Shown here one piece after another: positions 10,965 to 22,071 of a DNA stretch of 64,000 bases. The DNA lies in assembly GCA_009733575.1 (NCBI GenBank), contig ML769388.1, positions 1 through 64,000 of the forward strand, read 5' to 3'. The notes beneath the pieces were generated by a model, which was not told the origin of the DNA, did no database searches, and was given only the letters and a program-made list of their open reading frames with translations. Both the position numbers and the translations under genes were made by a program. How positions within the stretch are numbered: the first letter of the stretch is position 1; every line of letters begins with the position of its first letter. Origin of the DNA: Gymnopus androsaceus JB14 (taxonomy: Eukaryota > Basidiomycota > Agaricomycetes > Agaricales > Omphalotaceae).

Positions 10965-12770
10965 ATGGAGGCCCCAATTAAGCGAAAGGTGCTCACTCTA
11001 TCAACTAATTCCCTTCGAATTTAAGCTCAGAGTTTGCAGGTTACATCGAAGCTGTCATACAATGACCATTCGACGAACAAGGTTCCTTCTCCATATCGAC
11101 CGCCCTCTCCCATGAAATCCAGTGTCTCTTTGCCTGCGACGACAGTAATCCGTCCAAGGGCCAAAGTGAACAGCACTGCTACGCCAGCCAGTGCACGGGC
11201 AAAGGTCTCCAGGCCGCTCAGCGCAGTTTCTGCAAGAACCACTGCAGCCAGCGGTTTACCTAGACCGGCTTCACCTACAAAGTCCTTTGTATCTGCTTCT
11301 CCCACCATTTCTTCACAGAAACCTAGGGTAGCGCGGACAACGGCACGGCCTCAGTCATCCCATTCTACTCCTGGCACTCCAACTCCAACTTATCTTTCCT
11401 TGGAATCTCCTGATTCAGAGTCAAGGTCCAGATATGGCAGCAGTTTGTCTGTACGGCAAACATCGCCTCCATTAGGCCTTGGACTTTCAAACGGTTCACT
11501 GGGTTCCAAGTCCATATTCACTTCGCCTTCGCATGACGAGGTTGCCGATCTTCCAGTGAAGATTAAATCTAAACTCTCTAGAGTAGCTTTGGCTGGCTCA
11601 GAGTCGCCTTCACCCAGTCCATCTCATCCATCTTCACATTCAGGATATACACGCGTTCGTGCACCATCAATATCTTCTAGTCATTCCCTCAATTCAAATA
11701 CCTCTACGAAACCGGAATATACCCTCTATCCTATGACTCCAGTCGCTAATTCTCATCGCTATGCTCCCATTCGACCTATAGATTCCTCTCCATCTTCTCA
11801 TTCCTACCAACCCTTTTCCTCACCAACTCTTCAGGATCCTCGAACCATCCCGAAAGTTGATCCTGCCACAATCCCGCTACCCTCACATTCCCCTCCGACC
11901 TCAACGGTATCGTTCTCCTCGCGATCATCCGTATCACTATCATCGGTTTCTTTTGGAGAGTCTACAAACAGTAGTACTTCTGTTTCCGCCCATCATACCA
12001 AGAGCCCATCTGGAGGATTTGATCTTCGTTCAGCATTGGATACTTTGGTGCAGATTAATGAATCCACTCCTACAGACGATGTCATGTCTCCCATAGAGGA
12101 TGACGACCTTGATAGTGATGGCAGGAAGGCGAAAAATGAAGCTAAAGTGAATCGAAAGGTACGTCTTATGTACCTCTTGAGGTTCGCATTACTGACAACC
12201 TTGTAGATCGCAGACCTCGAAATCACCAATCGCTCTCTCCTGGCCATCAACTCTACCTTGGAAGCCACAAAACGTCGGCAAGCCAAAGAGATTCGTGAGC
12301 TTCGCAGGAAGCTCCGAGAATCCCGACTCATTCTTCCTCCACGTACGTTCCGCGAAGTCACATCAGATGAGCCGGATACTTCAACTTTAGACGACGATGA
12401 TGACCTTGACGGTGAGGACGATGATGAGGTTAACGAAACAGATGATCAGACGTACATGCGTGTCCGGTTGCTCATGGATGAGATGATTGAGATGGCAAAG
12501 TCTGCACTCACGACCAAGCCAGCAGACTTTGTCGATGCAAAGACACCCACAAAGGTGCTTAGCGAAGAAGAGGTACGCTATTGGAATGGTGAGGCGGGAG
12601 ACACATCGTTATTTTTGGAAGGCACTCGCGGGCCGTTTCCAAGCGGGAAGGTGGAACCCCAGGATGATGATGATACTGAACAAGTTACATCTGAAGACGA
12701 AGTGGAAGCTATGACTTTACCTCGCGACTCACCGTCTCCTCCTCCAATCGTTGTAACATGCTCTCCTTAA
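10965..12770 (+). CDS. Conserved fungal coiled-coil protein, unknown function
   Basis: Starts MEAPIKRK, then an intron (about 10989-11038), then a very long disordered Ser/Thr/Pro-rich region of some 370 residues. A second intron at about 12160-12207 leads to the conserved part: a coiled coil reading IADLEITNRSLLAINS, then KRRQAKEIRELRRKLRES, a short LPPRTFREV motif and an acidic Asp/Glu-rich region. The coiled coil immediately after a disordered region resembles widely conserved fungal hypothetical proteins, but I cannot name a characterised homologue. It could be a cytoskeletal or scaffold protein. Frame and splice phases are intact. Confidence 0.75.
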
Positions 12771-12948
12771 TACTTTAGACTAATCTATGTGTCGGATATC
12801 GGATATTGTTATTGAACCAGCAACTGAGGGAATTGTTCTGTTGATTGTCGGAATGATCTCATGGTGGTGGCGCCTATCAGGCACCCCGTCATATGTCCTT
12901 TAGCTACTTGAAAAGTCGTATCACATTTGTTCTTCCTCCCCATCACTC

Positions 12949-15576
12949 ATGGCCAGCAAACAGGTCTGTTTCTATTTCTTCAAATGATTATTCAATTCTA
13001 ACACCAATATTCGTTTATTTCAGTTGGGCAAACTTCGCCAGGTAATTCGTCAATGATTTACGCGGCGAACAAGGATTTTTGTGATCTGATGAACGCTAAA
13101 TAGTGGGCAGGCGAAGTAATCTCGTCCAGAGAAAAGACCGTGGTCTCTGAAGAATTCAACGAATTAGCGCAGGACATTGAACTTCGGAGAGGTGGCGTCG
13201 AGCGGTATGTCGCGACTAGTTTCCATCAAAAAAAGTCCCTTTGTTTTTACTTACCCTGGGTATTCAGATTGTTTCTCGCTTCCAAAGGATATCATCATTG
13301 GCTCAGCAAGAAGAAGGACAATTTGGCCCTTGACGATCCCGAGAAGCTTCTCCCACTCGATATCTTGGGCATCATATTGCTAACTCACGGTGAAGAATTT
13401 GGGGATGATTCTGAATTCGGTACGCAAGGGTAATTACTTGTCGTGTGCGTTCATGCTAATGTTGCTTCTCGTTTTTTTATCTTGCAGGATCCTGTCTCAC
13501 AAACCTCGGAAAGGCGCATTGCAAGGTCGCTACGTTACAGGAAGCGTATGCCGTCACCTTTCAAGATACATTCCTTTCTTCCATCGAAAAGTTCGGCGAT
13601 GAGATCAGGGAGTACGACCAAGTAAAGAAGAAGCTAGAAAGTAGACGGTACGATCCGTCTATCAGTGATACCCTCGTCCAAGCTCACATCTTGCATCTAG
13701 CCTGAGTTACGATGCCGCTATATCGAAAGTAGAGAAATTAAGGAACAGCAAGAAGGACAAGGAGAAGGAGAGGAAGGAAGCCGAGGAAGAGCTGGAGAAG
13801 GCTCAGGCTCGCTAGTACGTCTCCTTTCTCTTTACTCTATGCCTGTCTCATGGAATTCCTAATAGCGAAGAAACCACGGAAGATCTGCGAGCTCAAATGT
13901 ACTCTATCCAAGAGAATGAAATCGATCAAACACGCGAATTAACTGCCTTCTTGGATCTAGAGTTGAATTTCGTGGAACAATATCTAGCGGTATTGAAAGA
14001 CGTCAAGTCTGGCTGGAATGTCAGCAGGTAAACCATCTTCGAATGCTTTAAACCTTTGAATTTAATCAAACCCTGCAGTGCTACTCGAAGTATTTCAATC
14101 CGTAAACCCGGGACCATTTCCCGTTCCACATCCATAAAGTCCAAATCTCCCAAAATCCCTCCTGCAACTCCAACGCGCTCCTCCTCCCGTTCGCGTGGCG
14201 CAGTCAATACCACCCTAGACTCGACAGATGACGAAGGTGAAGAGACCTCACATTCGCGAAGTAGGCGCTCGTCGATGCACGGTGCGGATGCCCCCGCCGG
14301 AACGCCAATTTCTAGGCCTTCTTCTCGCACATCTAGAAACAGGACATATAGCAACAGCGCACCAAGCGATGCCGCAGATAAGCATTCGCGTAAGATCAGT
14401 ATCGCTGGATGGGGTTTGGGCTCGTTCTCGGGTCGGAGTAAAAGACCAAGAGATAAGGAGCAATTCTCCACGCTTGATGATGGAACGGAAGGCTCTCCGC
14501 ACGAGAGGGGGTCTTTGGATGATATCGACTGGAATCCCACTTCCTCGAGTATATTGTCGACTTCCCTAGGCAAATCATCTTCCTTGGGTAAAAAGCCTCT
14601 TTCCAATGCTCGAGGGACGAAATCCGCCCAGGCCAGCCCGCAAATCACACCGCGCATTCTTAAACCTCAGTCGATGCAGAGCAAGAAGGTTATGCGGGCG
14701 ATGTATGATTTTGACGGAGCCGCGGACGAACTGTCGTTCAGAGTTGGGGATGAGATTACTGTGGTTAGTGAGGTGCTGGATGGTTGGTGGATGGGCGAAT
14801 TAAATGGACGGCAAGGCTTGTTCCCAACTCCATACACGGAGGTTGTGCCTGCGAAGCCGCCACTTCCCACTCGACCAGACCTTTCGAAAGGAAGGAATCC
14901 CACTAATGGTTCCAAAGGCTTGGGGCCATCCTCCAGGGATTCGATGTCGTCTAGTAATGATGACGACTACGGGGCGAACGAACTGGACGAAGAAGATATC
15001 CTTGCGACAAATCCCCTCTCGCCGTCGGATAGCCCTTTCTTTGGCGGGCCAGCATCTCCTATGGCTGCTCATCATGCAAACGCAGACACAGAGAGTATTC
15101 TGAGCAATCTTATGTCCGAAGGCGGCGACGACGAGAACGATGGCCTCGTCAAATCAAAGCAGGAATTACACGCGAGTATTTCACGCTCTTTACTCTCCTC
15201 CTTCACTCCTTCATTCACTCCGCCCTCGCTATCCCATCGGTCATCGGACATATCTTCCTCTAGTAACTCCTCTGGCGTGGTTGGAAGCGGAGGAAACAAG
15301 AAAGTGCCGCCTCCGCCGCCCCCTAGGAGGATAACCGCTACGCCTACAGCGACACCCCCTATACCCTCACGAAGGCCTTCGAATGTCAGGTCACAGTCGT
15401 ATGGTACTGGATCTCAATATATATCCACACCAAGTTCGTCAGTGAGCAGTCATGGGTATGATACATCCCCCTTTGAGAGCGCAACAGAGCTCCAACAGGA
15501 CCAGGGCTGTAGCAATTTCAAGCAGAACCCATTCAAGCCAAAGGGAATGTGTAGCAATTGTTTGACTTACCATTGA
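12949..15576 (+). CDS. BAR-domain and SH3-domain adaptor protein with C-terminal NPF and Cys/His knuckle
   Basis: The first ~250 residues, spread over eight small exons (MASKQ / LGKLRQ / WAGEVISSREK...), form a helical BAR-type dimerisation domain. Typical segments are SEEFNELAQDIELRRGGVER, LTNLGKAHCKVATLQEAY and the highly charged KLRNSKKDKEKERKEAEEE helix. A disordered Ser/Arg-rich linker follows, then an SH3 domain (VMRAMYDFDGAADELSFRVG ... GWWMGELNGRQGLFPTPYTEVV), proline-rich sequence, and a short conserved end: C-x3-F-x2-NPF-x6-C-x2-C-x3-H. NPF is the ligand of EH domains. The layout suggests a membrane-curvature adaptor in endocytosis, functionally close to the myosin I in this window. 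No frame break is seen. Confidence 0.85.
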
Positions 15577-15730
15577 TATAAATAGCATGTCACTATATTG
15601 TACAGGATCTGCTATATCTCATCTACATTATTAGCTGTTTGTTTCTCGAGATCTCATGGACATTTAATAGAATGGGACACATTTACTTGTAGGGAGTCGG
15701 TGCGAGCAAGACGAGAAATCTCAGAAGGCG
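15577..15730. other. 3' flank before the duplicated block
   Basis: AT-rich, no gene. Similarity to the block at 33.3 kb starts at about 15730-15780. Confidence 0.4.
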
Positions 15731-16059
15731 AACTTCAACGGAATTAGCGCATGGTGGATGAGAGAAAGATAGATAATAAATATGGTATCAAAACAGATGT
15801 AAGTATATAGCATCGCATTCATGGTATTCTTCAACGTGCGACTTGGAATCTGAAAAGGAGAGCATGAGTCATAATCATTCAGAGCATCAAGAAAGAGAAA
15901 GTCGCTCACTTTGTCTGCACGAGATATATTTTAAATCTCCTGGACCTCGATTTGTGCATCCCACTGAGGAAGCTCGGGTTTGAATAGTAAGAATCTTCGG
16001 AGATGCATGCTCCCTCGTGTGGTCAAATTCGACGCACACACATCACCCCTTGCATCTGC

Positions 16060-16645
16060 TCACAATTTGCGGACGAACTTGACGCCCTTGCGCGAGAATT
16101 TCGCGACTTTGGTAAGGATTTTGTGTGCAGATGCCTTAGTGGGGGGAACGATTTGCGAAGATAGTTTCGACGCAGGAGTGATGACGGTCGTCTGCACCGT
16201 CGAAGTCAGACGGCGGCAGATGGGCCGCAGGGGCTTGGGGCGATGGAGGACAATCGCGTTGTTAAAGAGCGACTCGGAGATGCTGGCTCGTCGAGTTTTG
16301 CGAGTATCCTTCTTGTCCTCCGATACCGGTTCTGGAGTCTCGTTCACCAAAGTAGAGGTGGTCGACTCGACCGATATAATTGAGCTGCGCCGACTCGTGC
16401 GCTTGATGAATTTCCGCTCAGGCATCGGAGATGCAGCTGAGGGCAACATCCACACTACCACAACTGATAGCAAGGCTCTGAAAAAAAAGGAGATGTAAGT
16501 TAAAGCATAAGATCAGAGTTGAAAAGATACTTGCTACTATGAAGCCAATGCTAGTGTATACTCGACACCACATAATGGGTGAAGAAACTTGGAGAAGAGT
16601 TCAAAGTGGTGATAATGTTGTAGATCATGTGAAAGAAGTGAAGTT
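16060..16645 (-). pseudogene. Basic secreted-protein gene, copy 1 (frame-disrupted)
   Basis: This is a copy of the gene at 33553-34119. Its last exon still encodes the same residues from VVVWMLPSAASP to the cationic end KGVKFVRKL. It has one extra base in the exon 1 region (CACCCATTATG versus GACCCTTATG) and another just after the intron (GCTATCAG versus GCATCA), so the N-terminal exon cannot be read through. The intron donor is GCAAGT here, against GTAAGT in the other copy. A decayed duplicate or sequence error are both possible. Confidence 0.7.
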
Positions 16646-16892
16646 CTATTCCCAAACTTGAAGGGTTTTTATACACGAGCATGTGTCTGAGACTCGCAAA
16701 ATTCTACTTAGGGGCTGAAAACGGAGGTGAGTCTAAATCTAGCGTCCGGTCGCGCCATTCTTTGAGTATTATCGGGTAGTTCTGTATATCAAAATGTAGA
16801 GTATACTTTACTTGCTCTCAACGAGCAATTCCGGCGGATATCTCGAGAGTAACGAAAGGAAAAATTTGGTTGGAACAGATGTCGTGCAGCCT

Positions 16893-17670
16893 ATGACATC
16901 GTTAGCGCTCATGAAACTGGCGCGATTCAGAGATTCGTCATCGATGTACTTTCTACTTTCTTCAACACGTTATGCCTCGTTATGCATTATGACGAAATTT
17001 TACTGAAGTTCAACTGGAACGACCATTTTTTCTCCTTCCTTATCACTTTGACTGTCTCATTGGGGCAGCTGAGCAACATGGTTGGCTGCAATCCAAACAG
17101 TCACTGTCCTACGAAATTCTAAAGAAAAATGGTGAAGAACGCAGGACCGGCACTGAAGGTTCGTGCTCGGTGCGTCAAGTCTTACTATGAAACACACAGG
17201 CTCGGACAACGTTGTCTGAGGCAAGGAGATGTAGACATCACTGTCTCTCCTGTCGCTCCGTTCACCTCAGATCCCATAGAACTCGTACACTTTCAATCCC
17301 ATCACAGGCGTTCTGCCAAATGAAGGATTTATTGTCACTGTTTTTTTCTCGACTCTCAAGCTACTCCCATATCTCTCAAATAACGCACCGAGTACACTAC
17401 GACGAAGCGCGACGACGCGCGGAAATCGTCAGACTTCAGAGGTTATACTATTCAATGATGATTCTCTGATAACGGAGGCGTCGATATCGAGTGTCTATTC
17501 TTTCTGTCTGGACGCTGGTTGACGCCCTCTACCTCTACAGGATGCTTATCTGGTGTACTCCGGATATGGTTATTGGAGAAAGAACTTGTGGCCGTGGACG
17601 ATAGAAAGAAGTTGACTACAAATAATTCCAGAGGGATGCAAACTGGGAAGAATTACACTGGTTAAAGAGC
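16893..17670 (+). pseudogene. Aminodeoxychorismate lyase-like gene, copy 1 (degraded)
   Basis: The sequence aligns along its length with the intact copy at 34942-35822: start MTSLALM, the STRY block, GAAEQHGW, the beta-sheet segment DPIEL and the LTTSK region. Several small insertions and deletions break the frame, for example an extra A in GAGGCAAGGAGATG and changes around 17285-17300. The stop codon context GTTAAAGAGTAA is mutated to GTTAAAGAGCAA. Non-functional as it stands. Confidence 0.75.
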
Positions 17671-18161
17671 AATTCAAAATACAGCCTTTTACAGTGCAGC
17701 TTCGACCGAACCTGACCTATCCTAACTTTGAAAATAAATTGGCACCTGGTGCTCGAAGTTCAAACTTCTCGTTCGTCCCTTTGATTCTATCGTGCATGGG
17801 GCATTCACGGATCGAACCCATGACCTTCATTTCAGAATGTATCGGCCAATATGATAATGCCGAAAAATCCATTTCAGGCTTTCAGGCTTTCACCCACGCA
17901 GGTTGATATTCTGCTGACCAAATACCCATTGTTCCTCACTCTTCTTCATGGCAGATGGCAGATGAGAGCAGACCTGAGACCTGCGAATATGAATAAAGTA
18001 TCTTTCAAACGCGTCAGCAGACTCAACTAGCAGACTCAACTTTGTAGACAACTTGGGCAGGTAGCGTTGACAGAGGAACGATAGAAACCTCTCTTTCCGA
18101 TTTTAAGAGAATCAGAAGTTTGTTATATCCCATACTTCAAGTCTCTTTGCAGCTTCTCACC
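17671..18161. other. Conserved spacer between lyase-like and Cys-rich gene (module copy 1)
   Basis: No coding sequence is conserved between copies, but the spacer itself recurs at 22072-22511 and 35823-36260. It contains a GGATCGAAC motif and a TATCGGCC palindrome core. It probably holds the promoter of the downstream Cys-rich gene. Confidence 0.55.
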
Positions 18162-18792
18162 ATGCCTCTCAAGCTTAACACAGTAGAGTTATTCAATGCA
18201 CAGTGTACCTATCCTAATGATTTTTTTAGATCTTGACTTTCGTTGTGTTTTGGCTTGATCAGTGTCTCGAGACAATGCCTTGGCCAAGACATAGTAATTG
18301 ACTGCTTTGATGCTGGTCAATTAGGAAGCCGCTCAAGCTTTGTGGCGACCTTTTGCGGATACACCGCAAATACAGCTGTAAATCATTAACACGGTATCTA
18401 TCCGTCTGAATGATTCTCTGAAAACTCTCCTATAGATCTTGCCATCCAACAGTCTCTCTGCATGCTTTAATAATGGCAATTTCACTTGTGAGTGGAAATT
18501 AATTACGAGCAAGCACGCTACCTAAGAAAACTTGCTGTAGGTGCCTTTACTGCCTTCAACACCAACACCGGCGATGTTGCTTCTACACCCAGCACTGTCA
18601 TTTGCGAGGAGATTCTTGAGAGTGTCGGGGTCTTGTGCCCAATGGTAAGTCAAGAACACCGAGTATTAGTACTTTCCTTTCAAATTGCTCATTCTCAAAT
18701 ATTAACAGGGTGGTCAGGGACAGTTCGAGGGCCCCAATTATCTCTTCACTGCTCACCCCACAGCGGAATTGTGCGCCACGGATAGTACTTGA
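18162..18792 (+). pseudogene. Cysteine-rich small secreted protein gene, copy 1 (degraded)
   Basis: Collinear with the intact gene at 22512-23142, including the same intron positions and the ends FTAFNTNTGDVAST and GGQGQFEGPNYLF. It differs by a 4-base insertion in the signal-peptide exon (near 18260) and a frame change near 18384 (AAATCATTAAC versus AAATCTCATCAAC). Some conserved cysteines are also lost. Two independent lesions make decay likelier than sequencing error. Confidence 0.75.
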
Positions 18793-18979
18793 GCGTTGAT
18801 ACTAGCAGGTTGGGGATTCAAATATTCGTTGTTCAACTGAAATGGATTGATTAGTACGAGCTCTCTTGAATGATCATTATCAACTTTCTGAACCTTCCTT
18901 GAATTCGTCCAAGCCCTATCAAGACTTAAATTTGAAGAGGCCACAAACTTGACAGCAAAACAGAGCTGTAGGTGATTTC

Positions 18980-19475
18980 AGTGGCGGTTACCTCTAGGGG
19001 ATGCCTATCAGGTTTACTCCGGAGATGGTTACTGGAGAAATAATTGTAGTCGAGAACGAGACCACAGTACTACAGCTCTCCAACGGATGCAAAATGGGAA
19101 GAATCATACTGGTTAAACTTGAAGAGAAGTATAATGACTATAAAAATACTAGTTCATGTCCTCATTCTCATCCTCGTCCAACTCTGCTGCTTCATCTGTA
19201 AACGTTCTCATAACGTCTTCGGCGGAGCGGATTTTCAAGACAGTGAGGAGCACTCTCTGGGCTACCTTGCCGGTTTTCGCGTTCGCGTTCCAGTTTTGTA
19301 CATATCGTATGAGTAAGATTAGACCCTGGGAGGGTTCGTAAAACCTCGTCAACGGCGGGATCCCCGGGTACTGATTCGGGGTTTCCAGAGCCAACCTCTT
19401 GGAACAACGAGAGAAGTCGTCCAGGTTGTTGCATACTGGAAAGACTTCAAATCCGGCATAAGCGATGTCCACTTA
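18980..19475. repeat. Copied lyase tail fused tail-to-tail to a UTP13 3'-end fragment (module copy 1)
   Basis: Bases 18980-19125 match the lyase 3' end (GGAGATGGTTACTGGAGAAA ... GGTTAAA). Directly after, 19131-19475 match, on the minus strand, the end of UTP13 (VQNWNANAKTGKVAQRVL and the exon around QPGRLLSLF). The same junction occurs at about 23352-24200, and its likely source is the native junction at 43852-44100. The UTP13 piece is internally deleted. Confidence 0.8.
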
Positions 19476-19742
19476 CTAGGTGGTACTACATGGCACTATG
19501 TAGTAGGGTAGATGACAAAAAGCGGATTCCAGATGTAACCAATGCAAGCTAAATAGCATTGCGATAATCTCTGACAGTGCTCTATATCAAGATGTAGAGT
19601 GGATTTGCCTCGTTCTCACCGAGTAATTCCGATGGAGATCTCGAGAGTAACGAAAGCAAGAATTTGGTTGGAACAGACTCAGAGTAGCTCAGCCTGTGAC
19701 GTCGTTAGCGCTCATGAAACTCTTACACTTTCTAAGTCTTAG

Positions 19743-20691
19743 TGGGTATGGGCAGCCTCCTACAAAATTCCAGATTCCCACGATATGCCGTTTTAAAGCG
19801 GCATAAGTAATCTGGACTCGACGACTCTGAATTTTTCTCCTTCGTTGAATGGCTAGTCCAATCGTGCTACAATATAGAGAGAAAATATTCAAAACTTAAA
19901 TTGAAATGCATCTAACGAAAGAAATAAAGAAATATCTTACTCTACTCTGGAGATATGTACTACCAGAGGCCCAGAATTACCCGATGCCGGACCCGGACCC
20001 AATTTTCGCTCGTTTAAAGCACTTGTAATCTACATTAAGGAATAATCCGGCACTTTTCGGAGGGGCGGAGGGAGCATAGCTTGATACGTAGATTTATTCC
20101 GCGGACCATACAAAATGTGTACGTAATCACTCTGGCGCGTTAAGCACTCTCTCTTTTTTGCACTTTAATTTACAAAAACACGCTCGTTCATGCGGAATAA
20201 TGACAAGGCGCTTGACGAAGCTTCCCGTCTAGGATCTACACGTAAAAGGAGGCGTTCCAAGGCTGATCGACGCGCCCAAACTGCCGCAGCTTCACGAAGT
20301 CGTAGAAAACACTCCATTAGATAAAATTCAGGTGCTCCGTGCTGCAGTTGAGAAGTTTGTGGATGCGCAGAACTCTATGGAGTCCACAAATCAAAATTTA
20401 AGGGAAGAAGAAGTAGATCCAGAGGTTACGGTGCAGGAATTGGAGGAGTTCAACTCGGATGGGTACGATTCTGAGGAAGAATACTATAAATAACGATATA
20501 TTTTTTTGCTATAAACATTCACATATATCCTAAGTACAATATGAGTGACTTTAGAGGACTTTGAATATACGGGAGGTGAGATAAATCAATAGGAAACATC
20601 GCGGAGACGATTTTGAACGGCTTTGACTTGATGTAAATAAGCGCTGGATTAGTCAGCGCACGGAAGTTTTGCTCGGGGCTGCCCATACCCA
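19743..20691. mobile_element. 949-bp DNA element with perfect 15-bp inverted ends
   Basis: Starts TGGGTATGGGCAGCC and ends with its exact reverse complement GGCTGCCCATACCCA. It interrupts lyase copy 2, whose flanking sequences match the undisrupted copies, although the left flank has diverged just before the insertion and no clean target-site duplication can be read. A subterminal GCGC-palindrome (AGCGCTGGATTAGTCAGCGC, near 20640) is shared with sequence at 36496. It carries only short open frames and is probably non-autonomous. Confidence 0.75.
20190..20493 (+). pseudogene. Small reading frames inside the 949-bp element
   Basis: A 44-codon frame begins at ATG 20190 and is very basic (TRKRRRSKADRRAQ). 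A second frame open from 20233 to the stop at 20493 ends in an acidic tail (EVTVQELEEFNSDGYDSEEE). They overlap by one base of shift, so a single basic-to-acidic protein with a frame break is possible. I cannot assign a family, and no transposase catalytic motif is visible. Confidence 0.35.
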
Positions 20692-20768
20692 AGAAACTTT
20701 CTTCAACACGTTATGACGATGACGAAATCCTACTGAAGTTTAACTGGAACGATGGTTTCGATGGCCCT

Positions 20769-21335
20769 CACACCGCCAATGATTATGCTTCAGTCTGACT
20801 GAAGCATTGTATGAAATGATTTAATTCAATAGATACCAGAAATGTCCTTTTTCAGTGTATCATAGAAAATTAATATTTCTTAGAGCTTCCGAAGGAAATA
20901 AATTCAGACTGGCTGAAGTTCGGACTTTCCGCAAAGGGAAGAAATGACTTTTTTTGGACAGTACCTGAAGTAATCTACTTCAGCTGACTCGAAAACATAA
21001 ATTACGGAAGTCGGCCGAAGTATTCCATTTCAGGACTGCTGAAATGGTAACCACTACCATTTCAGCAGTCCTGAAATGCAATGCTTCGGCTGGCTTCGGT
21101 AGTTGATGTTTTCGGGTCAGCTGAAGCTCATTGCTTCAGAATATGTGCGAAAAATATCATTTTGGACACTTACGGAAAGATCGAGCTTCAATCAATGTGA
21201 ATTTTTTTCCTTCTCAAGTGCTAAGAAATATTTACTTTCTATAATACCCTGAAAAAGTACAATTTCTCTATGTATTGAAATGAATTATTTCCCATAATGC
21301 TTCAGTCTGACTGAAGCATAATCATTGGTGGTGTG
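20769..21335. mobile_element. 567-bp foldback MITE flanked by CCT duplications
   Basis: The ends are 40-bp inverted repeats with one difference (CACACCGCCAATGATTATGC on the left). The whole element folds back: the left ~280 bp align with the reverse complement of the right ~280 bp. The centre is a near-perfect hairpin (CATTTCAGGACTGCTGAAATG and its complement around 21040-21080). CTGAAG/CTTCAG words recur throughout. CCT occurs at 20766-20768 and again at 21336-21338, and removing element plus one CCT restores the alignment with the other lyase copies. Confidence 0.88.
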
Positions 21336-22071
21336 CCTTCTCTATTTTTTCTCCTTCCTTATCACTTTGATCGTCTCATTGGGGCAGCTTAGCAACATGG
21401 CTGGCTGCAAGCCAAACAGTCGCTGTCCTACGAAATTCTAAAGCAAAAATGCCACGAAAAGGTCAAGGAAGTAGGACCGGCTCTACAGGTTGGTGAATCT
21501 CGGTGCGTCAAGTCCTACTCTACCCACTGAAACAAAACGTACAGGTTCGGATAATGTTATCTGAGGCAGGGGATGTAGACATCACTGTCTCTCCTGTCGC
21601 TCCGTTCACCTCAGATCCGATAGAACTCGTATACTTCAATCCCACTACAGGCGTTCCGCCAAATGAAGGATCCACTGTTACTGTTTTTCTCGACTCTCAG
21701 GCTACTCTCTCATCTCTCTTTACTCGCACGAAAACAACGCAGCGAGTACAATATGACGAAGCGCGAGGACGCGCCGAAATTGCTTCGCCGACCTCAGAGG
21801 TTATACTATTCAACGGTGATTCTCTGATAACGGAGGCGTCCATTTCAAGTGTCTTTTTCTTTCGGTGTGGACACTGGTTGACGCCCTCTACCTCTACAGG
21901 ATGCCTGCCAGGCAGCCAGGTGTACTCTGGAGATGGTTACTGGAGAAGGAACTTGTGGTCGTGGTTGATAAAAAGCAGTTAACCACCAGTAAAATCTCAG
22001 AAGGCGACTGGGTCTTACTCTCCAATGGTGTTCAGGGATGCAGACTGGGAAGAATTACGGTTAAAGAGTAA

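Larger units (their letters stand above)
15730..18400. repeat. Segmental duplication, copy 1 (partner at about 33290-36365)
   Basis: Long stretches are almost identical to 33290-36365, in the same order: basic secreted protein gene (-), lyase-like gene (+), spacer, start of Cys-rich secreted gene (+). The first ~1 kb is the most similar, differing mostly by single substitutions and small indels. The partner copy is interrupted by a MITE at 34263-34829. Confidence 0.85.
19570..22071 (+). pseudogene. Aminodeoxychorismate lyase-like gene, copy 2 (split by two elements)
   Basis: The head (around 19697, VTSLALM) and the tail (21370-22071) flank a 949-bp element and a 567-bp foldback element, both inside the first coding exon. 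The second coding exon is largely open: LSEAGDVDITVSPVAPFTSD, FNPTTGVPPNEGS, then the PLP-lysine region TRTKTTQR and WLTPSTSTGCLPG. An 8-base duplication after GCLPG (CAGCCAGG) then shifts the frame. It cannot make a lyase. Confidence 0.8.

Noticed and set aside
16893..17670. Functional second lyase gene at 16.9 kb
   Set aside because: Several indels and a lost stop codon compared with the intact copy.
17805..17830. tRNA-like T-loop (GGGTTCGATCC on the minus strand), repeated in each module spacer
   Set aside because: Acceptor ends pair partly, but the T-stem does not, and no D-arm, anticodon arm or A-box fits in any copy. Treated as a conserved spacer motif only.
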